A stretch of 7,488 nt of DNA from an uncultured Pseudomonadota bacterium. GTDB taxonomy: Bacteria > Pseudomonadota > Gammaproteobacteria > Steroidobacterales > Steroidobacteraceae. The notes under the pieces were generated by a model. It was not told the origin of the DNA. It did not search any database and saw only the letters and a list, made by a program, of their open reading frames with translations. Positions 1 to 6,731 of this stretch are shown piece by piece. Position numbers and translations under genes: made by a program. The stretch is taken from NCBI GenBank assembly GCA_903890265.1, contig CAITAM010000554.1:1-7488 (forward strand). Reading direction: 5' to 3'. Each line of letters starts with the position of its first letter. Within the stretch, counting starts at the first letter, position 1.

Positions 1-295
1 CAACTTTGCCCGAATTTCCGGGCAGGGTTCGTTCGCGAGTCCCGAGTCGGTGCCTCTCACGCTGCTGATTCCGAGCTTCCTCACCAGCGAGTTGAAGACC
101 GCTTTCCAGATCGGATTCATGATCTTCATTCCCTTCATGGTCATCGACCTGGTCGTCGCGAGCGTGCTCATGTCCATGGGCATGATGATGCTGTCACCGA
201 TGCTGATTTCACTGCCGTTCAAGCTGATGCTGTTCGTGCTTGTCGACGGCTGGACGCTGCTCATGGGCACTCTCGCCCAGAGCTTCGTGACCTGA
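1..295 (+). CDS. fliP: Flagellar export gate protein FliP, C-terminal part (5' end outside window)
   Basis: FliP is an inner-membrane subunit of the flagellar type III export channel, assembled with FliQ and FliR. Only the last 97 codons are present; the frame is open from base 2, so the gene starts upstream. Visible family hallmarks are TSELKTAFQIGF, the hydrophobic stretch IDLVVASVLMSMGMMM and the near-invariant end LPFKLMLFVLVDGW followed by a short tail ending SFVT. Two C-terminal membrane segments can be seen. An in-frame GTG at 50 could be mistaken for a start, but conserved FliP sequence (SPESVPLTLLIPSF) runs through it, so it is internal. The TGA stop at 293-295 lies against the fliQ ribosome binding site, 10 bp before fliQ. 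Identification is secure from the sequence motif and the neighbours; the signal peptide and N-terminal domain cannot be assessed. Confidence 0.97.
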   Translation, partial: NFARISGQGSFASPESVPLTLLIPSFLTSELKTAFQIGFMIFIPFMVIDLVVASVLMSMGMMMLSPMLISLPFKLMLFVLVDGWTLLMGTLAQSFVT

Positions 296-299
296 GGAG
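295..299 (+). promoter_or_regulatory. Ribosome binding site of fliQ
   Basis: AGGAG starts on the last base of the fliP stop codon and lies 6 bases before the fliQ ATG. This supports the ATG at 306 and suggests translation of fliQ by ribosomes finishing fliP. Confidence 0.7.
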
Positions 300-305
300 C
301 CTGAT

Positions 306-575
306 ATGACACCGGAAAGCGTCATGAGCATTGGCGAGCACGCCCTGACGGTCACCGCGATTCTCGCGGCGCCGCTGCTGCTCTCGGCTCTCATCGTTGG
401 CCTCGTCATCGGCATGTTGCAGGCCGCGACCCAGATCAATGAGGCGACGCTGTCCTTCATTCCGAAGCTGCTCGTGGTGGTCGTCACCCTGTTCGCAACC
501 GGTCACTGGATGCTGCAGACCCTGATGGACTACACGCGCTCACTGTTCGAGAGCATTCCCGGGATGATCGGCTGA
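306..575 (+). CDS. fliQ: Flagellar export gate protein FliQ
   Basis: FliQ is a small inner-membrane protein of the flagellar type III export channel. The 89-residue product has the family's usual length (about 90). It shows two hydrophobic hairpin segments, roughly residues 15-40 and 50-72, separated by the conserved QAATQINEATLSFIPK. The start is ATG 306, preceded by AGGAG at a 6-base distance. The stop is only 3 bases before fliR. In assembled export gates several FliQ copies pack around the FliP-FliR core; that is family knowledge, not visible here. The position between fliP and fliR is the standard one. No oddities were seen. Confidence 0.97.
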   Translation: MTPESVMSIGEHALTVTAILAAPLLLSALIVGLVIGMLQAATQINEATLSFIPKLLVVVVTLFATGHWMLQTLMDYTRSLFESIPGMIG

Positions 576-578
576 CCC

Positions 579-1355
579 ATGAACTTCGAGCTCGACAAGC
601 TGGTGCCGATGATTGCGCGGGACGCGTGGGTCTTCCTGCGCCTCACCGGCTTCATGATTACCGCGCCGATGCTGTCGAACGTACTCGTGCCGGTCAGGAT
701 CCGGGTCATCCTGCTGGTCGCGCTGACCGTGCTCGTGGCCCCGGTCGCCGCACGCGACAGCGTGCCGCTCGGCTTCGATGGCCGAAGCCTGCTCGCGGCG
801 GCGAATGAACTCCTGGTCGGCGCCGCCATCGGCTTTACGGTGCAGATCGCCATCGAGGCGCTGTCGTTTGCCGGAACGCTGACCGCTCTGGCGATGGGCC
901 TTGGTTTCGCGACCCTGGTCGATCCGATGCATCGTGGCGACGAGCCGGTGGTCGGCCAGTTCTATCAGATACTCGCGATTCTCGTGTATCTCGCGGTGGA
1001 CGGACACCTCGTACTGCTTGGCACGCTGATCGAGAGCTTTCGCTGGCTGCCCGCTGGCGGCGGCAGCCTGGCGCGCGAATCGCTCTGGTCGATGGCCGGC
1101 CTTGGTGCCCGGCTGTTCGCCAGTGGCCTCCTGATCGCTCTGCCGGGCGTCGTTGCGCTCCTGATCGTCAACCTCGCGCTCGGCGTCATGAGTCGTGCCG
1201 CGCCGCAGCTCAACCTGTACGCCGTGGGCTTTCCGATCACGGTCATGTTCGGGATGGTCGTCCTGATCCAGGCGCTGCCTGCGGTGCGTACAGGCTTCGA
1301 AGGCGTTCTGCGTGACTCGCTCGGGCTCGCCGCCAACCTGGCCGCGGCGAGGTAG
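579..1355 (+). CDS. fliR: Flagellar export gate protein FliR
   Basis: FliR completes the FliP-FliQ-FliR channel in the inner membrane. The 258-residue product is of normal length (about 260) and is almost wholly hydrophobic, with around six predicted membrane segments. Family-typical stretches are FLRLTGFMITAP near residues 19-30, LAMGLGFATLVDP at 104-116, and LALGVMSRAAPQLNLYAVGF at 199-218. The ATG at 579 lies 3 bases after the fliQ stop and gives a normal FliR N-terminus. There is no convincing Shine-Dalgarno in the 5-12 bases upstream: the nearest purine run, GGGA at 561-564, is 14 bases away. Translation is therefore probably coupled to fliQ, which is inference. In some bacteria FliR is fused to FlhB; here the two are separate, with a 5-bp gap. 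Confidence 0.96.
   Translation: MNFELDKLVPMIARDAWVFLRLTGFMITAPMLSNVLVPVRIRVILLVALTVLVAPVAARDSVPLGFDGRSLLAAANELLVGAAIGFTVQIAIEALSFAGTLTALAMGLGFATLVDPMHRGDEPVVGQFYQILAILVYLAVDGHLVLLGTLIESFRWLPAGGGSLARESLWSMAGLGARLFASGLLIALPGVVALLIVNLALGVMSRAAPQLNLYAVGFPITVMFGMVVLIQALPAVRTGFEGVLRDSLGLAANLAAAR
1349..1353 (+). promoter_or_regulatory. Ribosome binding site of flhB
   Basis: GAGGT overlaps the fliR TAG stop and sits 7 bases before the flhB ATG at 1361. It supports that start and coupling with fliR. Confidence 0.6.
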
Positions 1356-1360
1356 CCGTC

Positions 1361-2512
1361 ATGTCCGAGAACGAAAACGGCACCGAGAAAACACTCGAAC
1401 CCACCGAGAAGCGGATCCGGGAGGCTCGGGAACGCGGCGAAGTGGCGCGGTCGCGCGAACTCGGCTCGGCCGCAGTGACCATCGGTACCGCCGCGGCGCT
1501 CATGTATGCGGGCCGCGGCATTGCCGGGCAGATGGCCGAGATCCTGCGGGACTCCTTCCGGGTCGACCGGGCAACCCTCGACGACCCGGGTCTCATGGTG
1601 TCGGCGATGGGGCACTCGACGCTGCAGGCGCTCTCTGCCATCACGCCGATCCTTGCGGTCTCAGCCACGGCGGCGGTGCTGGCGCCGCTCGCGCTCGGCG
1701 GTTTCATCTTCTCGCCTCAGGCCCTGGCGCCCGATTTCAGCCGGCTCGATCCGCTGTCGGGTCTCGGTCGGGTGTTTGGCAGCAAGGGCCTCGTCGAACT
1801 TGCCAAGGCGCTGCTAAAGCTCGTGGTGGTGGGTACCCTGACCGTGAGCGTCACGCACCAGATGATGGGCGAAATGCTGAAGCTGGGTTCGCTGCCCACC
1901 GAGATCGGCATCGGGCGTGCGGCAGGTCTGGTCGTGCGGGCGTTTCTCTACATGAGCAGCGGGCTGCTGCTGATTGCGGCAGTGGACGCGCCGTACCAGT
2001 GGTGGAGCTATCGCAATCGGCTGATGATGACGCGTCAGGAAGTGCGCGACGAAATGAAGGAGAGCGAAGGTCGGCCGGAGATCAAGGCCAAGATCCGCCA
2101 GCTCCGGCAGCGCTACGCCAAGCAGCGCATGATGCGCAAGGTTCCAACGGCCAGCGTCGTCGTCACGAACCCGACCCACTACGCGGTGGCGCTCTACTAC
2201 GAGCCGGCGAAAGCCGGGGCGCCCCGGGTCGTGGCGAAAGGCAAGGATCTCGTGGCGAGCGAGATCCGCCGTATCGCGCTCGAGAACAACGTGCCGTTGT
2301 TCGAGGCGCCGCCGCTCGCCCGCGCGATCTATGCCACGACGGAGATCGATCACGAGATCCCGCGCGGCCTGTACGTCGCGGTGGCGCAGGTCCTTTCGTA
2401 CGTCTTCCAGGTCAAGAAGCTCACGCCACACCGGGCGGCGAAGTTGCGGCGCCCGGCGCCGGTCGTCGGCGAGGAGTTCGCGAAGTACACCAAGGATGAG
2501 GGCGCGCCGTGA
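1361..2512 (+). CDS. flhB: Flagellar export switch protein FlhB
   Basis: FlhB controls the change of export substrate from rod and hook proteins to filament proteins. The 383-residue product matches the usual length. The charged N-terminus reads EKTLEPTEKRIREARERGEV, close to the family consensus. Hydrophobic segments lie near residues 36-50, 88-117, 145-165 and 186-208, with the conserved FSRLDPLSGLGRVF at 126-139 between the second and third. The cytoplasmic domain carries the self-cleavage motif N270-P271-T272-H273; family knowledge places the cut between Asn and Pro. The long charged linker (about 212-262) and the conserved IPRGLYVAVAQVLSYVF near 333-349 are also present. A short tail follows, ending in DEGAP. 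The start is ATG 1361 with a good ribosome binding site. The stop overlaps the flhA start by 4 bp. No missing key residues were seen. Confidence 0.98.
   Translation: MSENENGTEKTLEPTEKRIREARERGEVARSRELGSAAVTIGTAAALMYAGRGIAGQMAEILRDSFRVDRATLDDPGLMVSAMGHSTLQALSAITPILAVSATAAVLAPLALGGFIFSPQALAPDFSRLDPLSGLGRVFGSKGLVELAKALLKLVVVGTLTVSVTHQMMGEMLKLGSLPTEIGIGRAAGLVVRAFLYMSSGLLLIAAVDAPYQWWSYRNRLMMTRQEVRDEMKESEGRPEIKAKIRQLRQRYAKQRMMRKVPTASVVVTNPTHYAVALYYEPAKAGAPRVVAKGKDLVASEIRRIALENNVPLFEAPPLARAIYATTEIDHEIPRGLYVAVAQVLSYVFQVKKLTPHRAAKLRRPAPVVGEEFAKYTKDEGAP
2498..2501 (+). promoter_or_regulatory. Ribosome binding site of flhA (inside flhB end)
   Basis: GAGG lies 7 bases before the GTG at 2509, with a second purine run AAGGA at 2492-2496. 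It supports GTG 2509 as the flhA start within the 4-bp GTGA overlap with the flhB stop. Confidence 0.55.
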
Positions 2513-4605
2513 GCACACCCTCGGTCGGTGACGCGCTGATCAGCTTTGGCAGGCAGGGCCTGGCGGTGCCGCTGCTGCTGATGGTCGTGCTGGCGATGAT
2601 GGTCCTGCCGCTGCCGCCGATCCTTCTCGATCTCTTCTTCACCTTCAATATCTCGCTGTCCCTGGTCGTCATTCTCGCCGTCATCTACGTGAAGCGGCCG
2701 CTCGAATTTGCCGCTTTCCCGACGGTTCTGCTCGGCGCGACGCTGCTCAGGCTCGCACTCAACGTGGCGTCGACCCGTGTCGTTCTGCTGCATGGCCACA
2801 CGGGACCGGCGGCTGCGGGACACGTCATTCAGTCCTTCGGCGAGTTCGTCATCGGCGGCAACTACGCCGTCGGGATCGTCGTTTTTGCGATCCTCGTGAT
2901 CATCAACTTCATGGTCGTGACCAAGGGCGCGGGACGCGTGTCCGAGGTCACCGCGCGATTCACGCTGGACGCCATGCCCGGCAAGCAGATGGCGATCGAC
3001 GCCGATCTGAACGCCGGGCTCATTACCAACCAGGAAGCGACGGTCCGCCGACAGGAAGTGCGTGAGGAAGCGGACTTCTACGGCTCGATGGACGGTGCCT
3101 CGAAGTTCGTCCGGGGCGACGCCATGGCCGGCATCATGGTGGTCGTCATCAATATCATCGGTGGGCTGGCCGTCGGCACGCTCCAGCACGGCCTGTCGGT
3201 GGCCGAGGCCGGCCGGCTCTACACGGTGCTGACCATCGGTGACGGACTCGTGGCGCAGATCCCGGGCCTGCTGCTCTCGGTCGCGGTCGCGATTCTAGTC
3301 ACCCGCGTCTCGCGCTCGTCGGACATGAGCCAGCAGGTCGGTATGCAGATCTTCGGCCAGCCGAAGGCGCTTGGCGTTGCCGCCGGCGTGCTCGCGGCCA
3401 TGGGCCTGATCCCGGGCATGCCGAATCTCGCGTTCCTGCTGATGGCGGCGGTCTGCGGCTCGGGCGCCATCTGGCTGTCGCAGCGCGCGAATGAAAAGCC
3501 CGCCGCGGAGCAGAAGGCCGCGGCGGCGGCTGCGGCCGCGACGACGACGGCGGCGGCGCCGAACCCCGAACAGAAAGAACTCTCGTGGGACGACGTCGAG
3601 TCGGTGGATTCGGTCGGACTCGAGGTCGGGTACCGGCTCATCGCGCTGGTCGACAAGAACCAGGGGGGGGAGCTCATGAGCCGCATCAAGGGCGTGCGGA
3701 AGAAGCTGTCCGAGGAACTTGGCTTCCTCGTGCCCGCGGTGCACATCAGAGACAACCTCGATCTCGGTCCGACCCAGTACCGGGTGTCGATCCAGGGTGT
3801 GCCGGTGGGCGAGTCGGACGTGTACCCGGAGCGGGATATGGCCATCAATCCGGGCACCGTGACGGTTCCGATGTCCGGGACGGCGGCCAAGGATCCGGCG
3901 TTCGGTCTCGACGCGGTGTGGATCGACCGGGCGCGCCGGGAGCAGGCCCAGGCCCAGGGCTACACGGTCGTGGATGCCAGCACGGTCATCGCGACACACC
4001 TCTCGCAGCTCCTGAGCACGCACGCGCACGAACTCCTCGGCCACGAGGAAGTTCAGCAGATGCTGGCAAGGCTGCAGAGGAGTGCGCCGAAGCTCGTCGA
4101 GGAGCTGGTGCCCAAGGCGATGCCGCTGTCGGTCGTCGTCAAAGTGCTGCAGAACCTTCTGCAGGAGCGGGTGCCGATCCGCAACCTTCGCACCATCGCC
4201 GAGACGCTGGCGGAGCTCGCCCCCCGTACGCAGGACCCGACGCCGCTGACCCAGGCGGTGCGCGTCTCCCTCGGGCGGTCCATCGTGCAGGGGATCACCG
4301 GCCTGCGCTCGGAGCTACCGGTCATTACGCTCGATCCGCAGCTCGAGCAGATGCTCGGCGACGCGGCCGGGTCCCCGGACGCCGCGATCGAGCCGGGGCT
4401 CGCGGATCGTCTGTGCCAGGCACTCGGGGAGAAGGCCCGGCGCCAGGAAGTGACGGGTGAGCCTGCGGTGCTCCTCGTGTCGCCGCGGCTGCGGCCGGCG
4501 CTGGCGCGGCTGCTGCGCCACGCCGTGCCTTCGCTGAACGTGCTCGCCTTTAATGAAGTTCCTGAAAGCCGGCGCATTCGTGTCGTGGCCGCGGTCGGCC
4601 GGTGA
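2509..4605 (+). CDS. flhA: Flagellar export gate protein FlhA
   Basis: FlhA is the large export-gate subunit: its membrane half helps use the proton gradient and its cytoplasmic ring docks export chaperones. The 698 residues match the usual length (about 690-700). About eight membrane segments occupy residues 20-325. Family signatures include LLRLALNVASTRVVLL (79-94), the FHIPEP loop RFTLDAMPGKQMAIDADLN (150-168) and VRGDAMAG with Asp204, equivalent to the essential loop Asp of enterobacterial FlhA. An Ala/Thr-rich linker (337-350) leads into the cytoplasmic domain, starting near ELSWDDVESVD and including VDKNQGGEL and LVPAVHIRDNLDLGPTQY. The start is GTG in a GTGA overlap with flhB; the N-terminus looks normal from there. 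Codons 385-388 contain a run of eight G (3663-3670), a possible slippage site. The gap to flhF is 13 bp. Confidence 0.98.
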   Translation: MSTPSVGDALISFGRQGLAVPLLLMVVLAMMVLPLPPILLDLFFTFNISLSLVVILAVIYVKRPLEFAAFPTVLLGATLLRLALNVASTRVVLLHGHTGPAAAGHVIQSFGEFVIGGNYAVGIVVFAILVIINFMVVTKGAGRVSEVTARFTLDAMPGKQMAIDADLNAGLITNQEATVRRQEVREEADFYGSMDGASKFVRGDAMAGIMVVVINIIGGLAVGTLQHGLSVAEAGRLYTVLTIGDGLVAQIPGLLLSVAVAILVTRVSRSSDMSQQVGMQIFGQPKALGVAAGVLAAMGLIPGMPNLAFLLMAAVCGSGAIWLSQRANEKPAAEQKAAAAAAAATTTAAAPNPEQKELSWDDVESVDSVGLEVGYRLIALVDKNQGGELMSRIKGVRKKLSEELGFLVPAVHIRDNLDLGPTQYRVSIQGVPVGESDVYPERDMAINPGTVTVPMSGTAAKDPAFGLDAVWIDRARREQAQAQGYTVVDASTVIATHLSQLLSTHAHELLGHEEVQQMLARLQRSAPKLVEELVPKAMPLSVVVKVLQNLLQERVPIRNLRTIAETLAELAPRTQDPTPLTQAVRVSLGRSIVQGITGLRSELPVITLDPQLEQMLGDAAGSPDAAIEPGLADRLCQALGEKARRQEVTGEPAVLLVSPRLRPALARLLRHAVPSLNVLAFNEVPESRRIRVVAAVGR
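3517..3558 (+). repeat. Triplet-rich low-complexity tract coding an Ala/Thr linker in FlhA
   Basis: Fourteen codons of GCN and ACG encode Ala8-Thr3-Ala3 (FlhA residues 337-350), with runs of GCG and ACG triplets. It sits exactly at the junction between the last membrane segment and the cytoplasmic domain, a place where FlhA proteins vary in length. Probably a flexible linker that can grow or shrink by whole codons. Confidence 0.75.
3663..3670 (+). repeat. G8 homopolymer inside flhA
   Basis: Eight consecutive G bases fall in the conserved codons Gln-Gly-Gly-Glu (385-388). Gly is coded twice as GGG, although other Gly codons would break the run. Loss of one G gives Ser-Ser and then a TGA at 3677-3679. 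Gain of one G shifts into a frame that stays open to a stop at 4458-4460. Confidence 0.85.
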
Positions 4606-4606
4606 C

Positions 4607-4612
4607 GAGGAG
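4607..4612 (+). promoter_or_regulatory. Ribosome binding site of flhF
   Basis: GAGGAG, the strongest Shine-Dalgarno in the window, lies 6 bases before the flhF GTG at 4619 in the 13-bp gap after flhA. It decides the GTG start over an in-frame ATG at codon 11 and suggests flhF is translated on its own account. Confidence 0.75.
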
Positions 4613-4618
4613 TAACTC

Positions 4619-5869
4619 GTGAAAATTAAACGCTACGTGGCGCCCACCATGCGCGAGGTGCTCGCGCAGGTCCGCGAGGAGCAGGGTCCCGACGCCGTGA
4701 TCATTTCCAACCGGCGGGCCGAGAACGGTGGCGTCGAGCTCATTACCGCCGTTGACTACGACGACGCGCTGATGGACGAGGCCCTGCGCGCGGTGTCCGG
4801 CAACGACGCGGCAGCGGCGGACCCGGGGGCGCCCCACCCGGATGTCTACGAGCGGCCGGTGCCGCCGGCCAACCCCTATGCAGCCAGCGAGGCACCGGAG
4901 CCGCCGCGCATCGTCTGGTCGCAGGATCCGGGGCTCGTCGCGATGCGCCGCGAGGTGGAGTCGCTGCGCGAACTGCTCGAACAGCAGCTGGCGGCCCTGT
5001 CCTGGAATGACCGGATGCGGCGTGAGCCGGTGCAGGCACGGGTGCTTCTTGAGCTCAGCAAGCTCGGCATCGCGCCGGACACGGCCCGACTGCTGGTCGA
5101 CGGCCTCGCGAGTCTCGCGCCCGATTCGGAGCCCGCGAAGGTCGCGCTCGCACTGCTGATGAAACACGTGGCGGTCGTCGACGAGGCGGATCTCAAGCGG
5201 CAGCGCATTACCGCCATCGTCGGCGCGACCGGCGTCGGCAAGACCACGACGCTCATCAAGCTCGCCACAAGGCACGCGCAGAAGCACGGCCCGAAGAGCG
5301 TCGGTTTTGTCAGCATCGCCGAGGATCGGATCGGTGGTCGTGACGAACTCGTGTCGTTCTGCCGGTTGATCGATGCCCCGCTGGTGCGGGCCGACACCGC
5401 CCGCGGGCTGTCGGCGGCTCTTGCGCAGCTGCAGGAGCGCAGCCTCGTGCTGATCGATACGCCGGGCGTGGGCCCCCGCGACCCGAAGCTCGCCGAGCGC
5501 CTTGCCCTGCTGCAGCACCTCGGCGGCCGCTGCCAGCTGCTCCTCGCACTCGCCGCGAATGCAGACCAGGGCGCCCTGGACGAGCTGACCCGTACCCTCA
5601 AGCCGCTGCGGTGCTCGCGCGTCCTCCTGACGAAGGTGGACGAAGCCGCGACCCTGGGTGGTCCGCTGTCGGTGGTGATGCGCCACGCGCTGCCACTGGC
5701 CTACCTCAGTACCGGCCAGGGCTTGGTCGAGGACCTGCACGCCGCCGCGGCGCGCCGGATCTGGCTCATCAAACAGGCCTATACGCTGGCCAGCCGCGAC
5801 GCGCCGCTGGTACCGGTCGACGATCACTACATGGCCGAACATTTCGGCAGGCAGGCAAAACATGCTTGA
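4619..5869 (+). CDS. flhF: Flagellar placement GTPase FlhF (SRP-type)
   Basis: FlhF is the third SRP-type GTPase besides Ffh and FtsY; in polar flagellates it sets where the new flagellum is built. The 416-residue product begins with the conserved MKIKRYVAPTMREVLAQVRE and GPDAVIISNRR, which supports the GTG start over the ATG at codon 11. A variable, Ala/Pro-rich region (about 50-100) is followed by an N domain (about 105-190) and the G domain. G1 is GATGVGKTT (202-210), G3 is DTPG (280-283; usually DTAG), G4 is TKVDE (338-342) and the G5 region is STGQ (364-367). The G2 segment reads SIAEDRIGG (232-240), where DTYRIGA or DSYRIGA is expected: Arg is kept but the Asp position is Ala234. The following EQL-Y-type segment is also altered, to DELVSF. 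The 3' end overlaps fleN by 8 bp. Confidence 0.95.
   Translation: MKIKRYVAPTMREVLAQVREEQGPDAVIISNRRAENGGVELITAVDYDDALMDEALRAVSGNDAAAADPGAPHPDVYERPVPPANPYAASEAPEPPRIVWSQDPGLVAMRREVESLRELLEQQLAALSWNDRMRREPVQARVLLELSKLGIAPDTARLLVDGLASLAPDSEPAKVALALLMKHVAVVDEADLKRQRITAIVGATGVGKTTTLIKLATRHAQKHGPKSVGFVSIAEDRIGGRDELVSFCRLIDAPLVRADTARGLSAALAQLQERSLVLIDTPGVGPRDPKLAERLALLQHLGGRCQLLLALAANADQGALDELTRTLKPLRCSRVLLTKVDEAATLGGPLSVVMRHALPLAYLSTGQGLVEDLHAAAARRIWLIKQAYTLASRDAPLVPVDDHYMAEHFGRQAKHA
5846..5857 (+). repeat. Three tandem GGCA units at the end of flhF, upstream of fleN
   Basis: GGCA occurs three times in a row, ending 4 bases before the fleN ATG. It encodes Gly-Arg-Gln-Ala near the FlhF C-terminus and provides the only G-rich, weak Shine-Dalgarno-like sequence for fleN. 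Too short to call a variable repeat with confidence. Confidence 0.4.
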
Positions 5870-6731
5870 GGCACGCGAGTACTCACCCGGCGCGGCGCTC
5901 GCACCGGGTCCGGTGAAGGTCATTGCCGTGACCGGCGGCAAGGGGGGCGTTGGCAAGACGACAGTCACCGCCAACCTCGCCGTGGGCCTCGCCCAGCGCG
6001 GCCGGGACGTGCTGGTGCTGGACGCCGACCTCGGGCTTGCCAACCTCGACGTGATGCTCGGCTTGCAGCCGCGCTACAACCTGAGCCACGTGCTGGCCGG
6101 TGAGCGCACGATCGACGAGGTGCTGGTCGAGGGTCCGGCCGGGGTCAAGATCATCCCGGCGAGCTCGGGCGTACGGCGGATGCTCAGCCTGAACCCGCTC
6201 GAGCAGGCAGGGCTCATCCGCGCGTTCAGCGACATGAAGCGCCACATCGACGTGATGCTGCTCGATACCGCGGCCGGCATCCACGAGGACGTGCTCCTCT
6301 TCTCCCGTGCTGCGCACCACGTCATGGTGGTGGTCTGCGACGAGCCGGCGTCGCTGACCGACGCGTACGCGCTGATCAAGGTGCTGTCGCGGGATTTCGG
6401 CGTCGGAAGGTTCCGGATTCTGGCGAGCCAGACGCGCGTGCTCGGCGAGGGCCGGGACCTATACGAGAAGCTGCGCAAGGTCTGTGACCGGTTTCTCGAT
6501 GTGACGCTCGACTTTGCCGGGGCCGTGCCGCAGGACGACTTCATCCGCAAGTCCATCCAGTGCCAGCGGGCGGTGGTCGACCAGTATCCCGGGTCGATTG
6601 GCGGTCAGGCATTCAAGAAACTGGCGAGCGTGGCCGATAGCTGGGGTACCCCCGCGGGAGCAAGCGGGCATCTTGAGTTCTTTGTCGAGCGAATGGTGCT
6701 CGGTAAAGCTGGCGTGAGTTCTTTGCAATGA
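5862..6731 (+). CDS. fleN: Flagellar number regulator FleN/FlhG (MinD-like ATPase)
   Basis: FleN (also FlhG, YlxH) is a MinD/ParA-type ATPase that keeps polar flagella to the right number; in Pseudomonas it acts by restraining the master activator FleQ, which is not in this window. The 289-residue product has the deviant Walker A GGKGGVGKTT (25-34, signature Lys27 and Lys32), the A' motif DADLGLANLD (54-63) and Walker B LLDTAAG (133-139). The conserved CDEPASLTDAYALIK follows at 159-173. Near the C-terminus, HLEFFVERMV (270-279) resembles the FleN tail, thought to act as the membrane-targeting amphipathic helix of MinD relatives. The ATG at 5862 overlaps the end of flhF by 8 bp; an in-frame GTG at 5913 (residue 18) is an alternative. 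The first 17 residues lack the DQAxxLR activator motif of some FlhG proteins. The stop overlaps the fliA start. Confidence 0.96.
   Translation: MLEAREYSPGAALAPGPVKVIAVTGGKGGVGKTTVTANLAVGLAQRGRDVLVLDADLGLANLDVMLGLQPRYNLSHVLAGERTIDEVLVEGPAGVKIIPASSGVRRMLSLNPLEQAGLIRAFSDMKRHIDVMLLDTAAGIHEDVLLFSRAAHHVMVVVCDEPASLTDAYALIKVLSRDFGVGRFRILASQTRVLGEGRDLYEKLRKVCDRFLDVTLDFAGAVPQDDFIRKSIQCQRAVVDQYPGSIGGQAFKKLASVADSWGTPAGASGHLEFFVERMVLGKAGVSSLQ

Noticed and set aside
1018..1040. TTGGCACG resembling the -24 half of a sigma-54 promoter in fliR
   Set aside because: The -12 GC dinucleotide is missing at the required 10-base distance.
1312..2499. 395-codon + frame overlapping flhB
   Set aside because: Frame shadow of flhB; Arg/Gly/Ala-rich product while flhB in the other frame carries NPTH and all family signatures.
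2350..3189. Minus-strand open frames opposite flhA and flhB
   Set aside because: Low-complexity Asp/His/Arg translation typical of antisense shadows; no ribosome binding site or family motif.
3171..3190. CGGCACG in flhA resembling a sigma-54 -24 element
   Set aside because: The downstream GC falls one base out of register with the -12 position, and the site lies mid-gene.
3585..4460. Long open + frame of 291 codons inside flhA
   Set aside because: It is the shifted frame of flhA in GC-rich DNA; its translation is Arg/Gly/Ala-rich with no known motif. Relevant only as the frame entered by a +1 slip at the G8 run.
5942..5947. G6 run in the fleN Walker A codons
   Set aside because: Shorter than the flhA run and explained by the invariant Gly-Gly codons of the nucleotide-binding loop.
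4550..6043. Minus-strand open frame of 497 codons opposite flhF and fleN
   Set aside because: Antisense of two clearly recognised genes; open because GC-rich codon bias suppresses stops on the opposite strand. Composition is His/Arg-rich without domain motifs.
6681..6708. TTGTCG and TAAAGC spaced 16 bases, a possible -35/-10 pair before fliA
   Set aside because: Only weak matches to both boxes inside the conserved fleN coding end; not enough to call a promoter.
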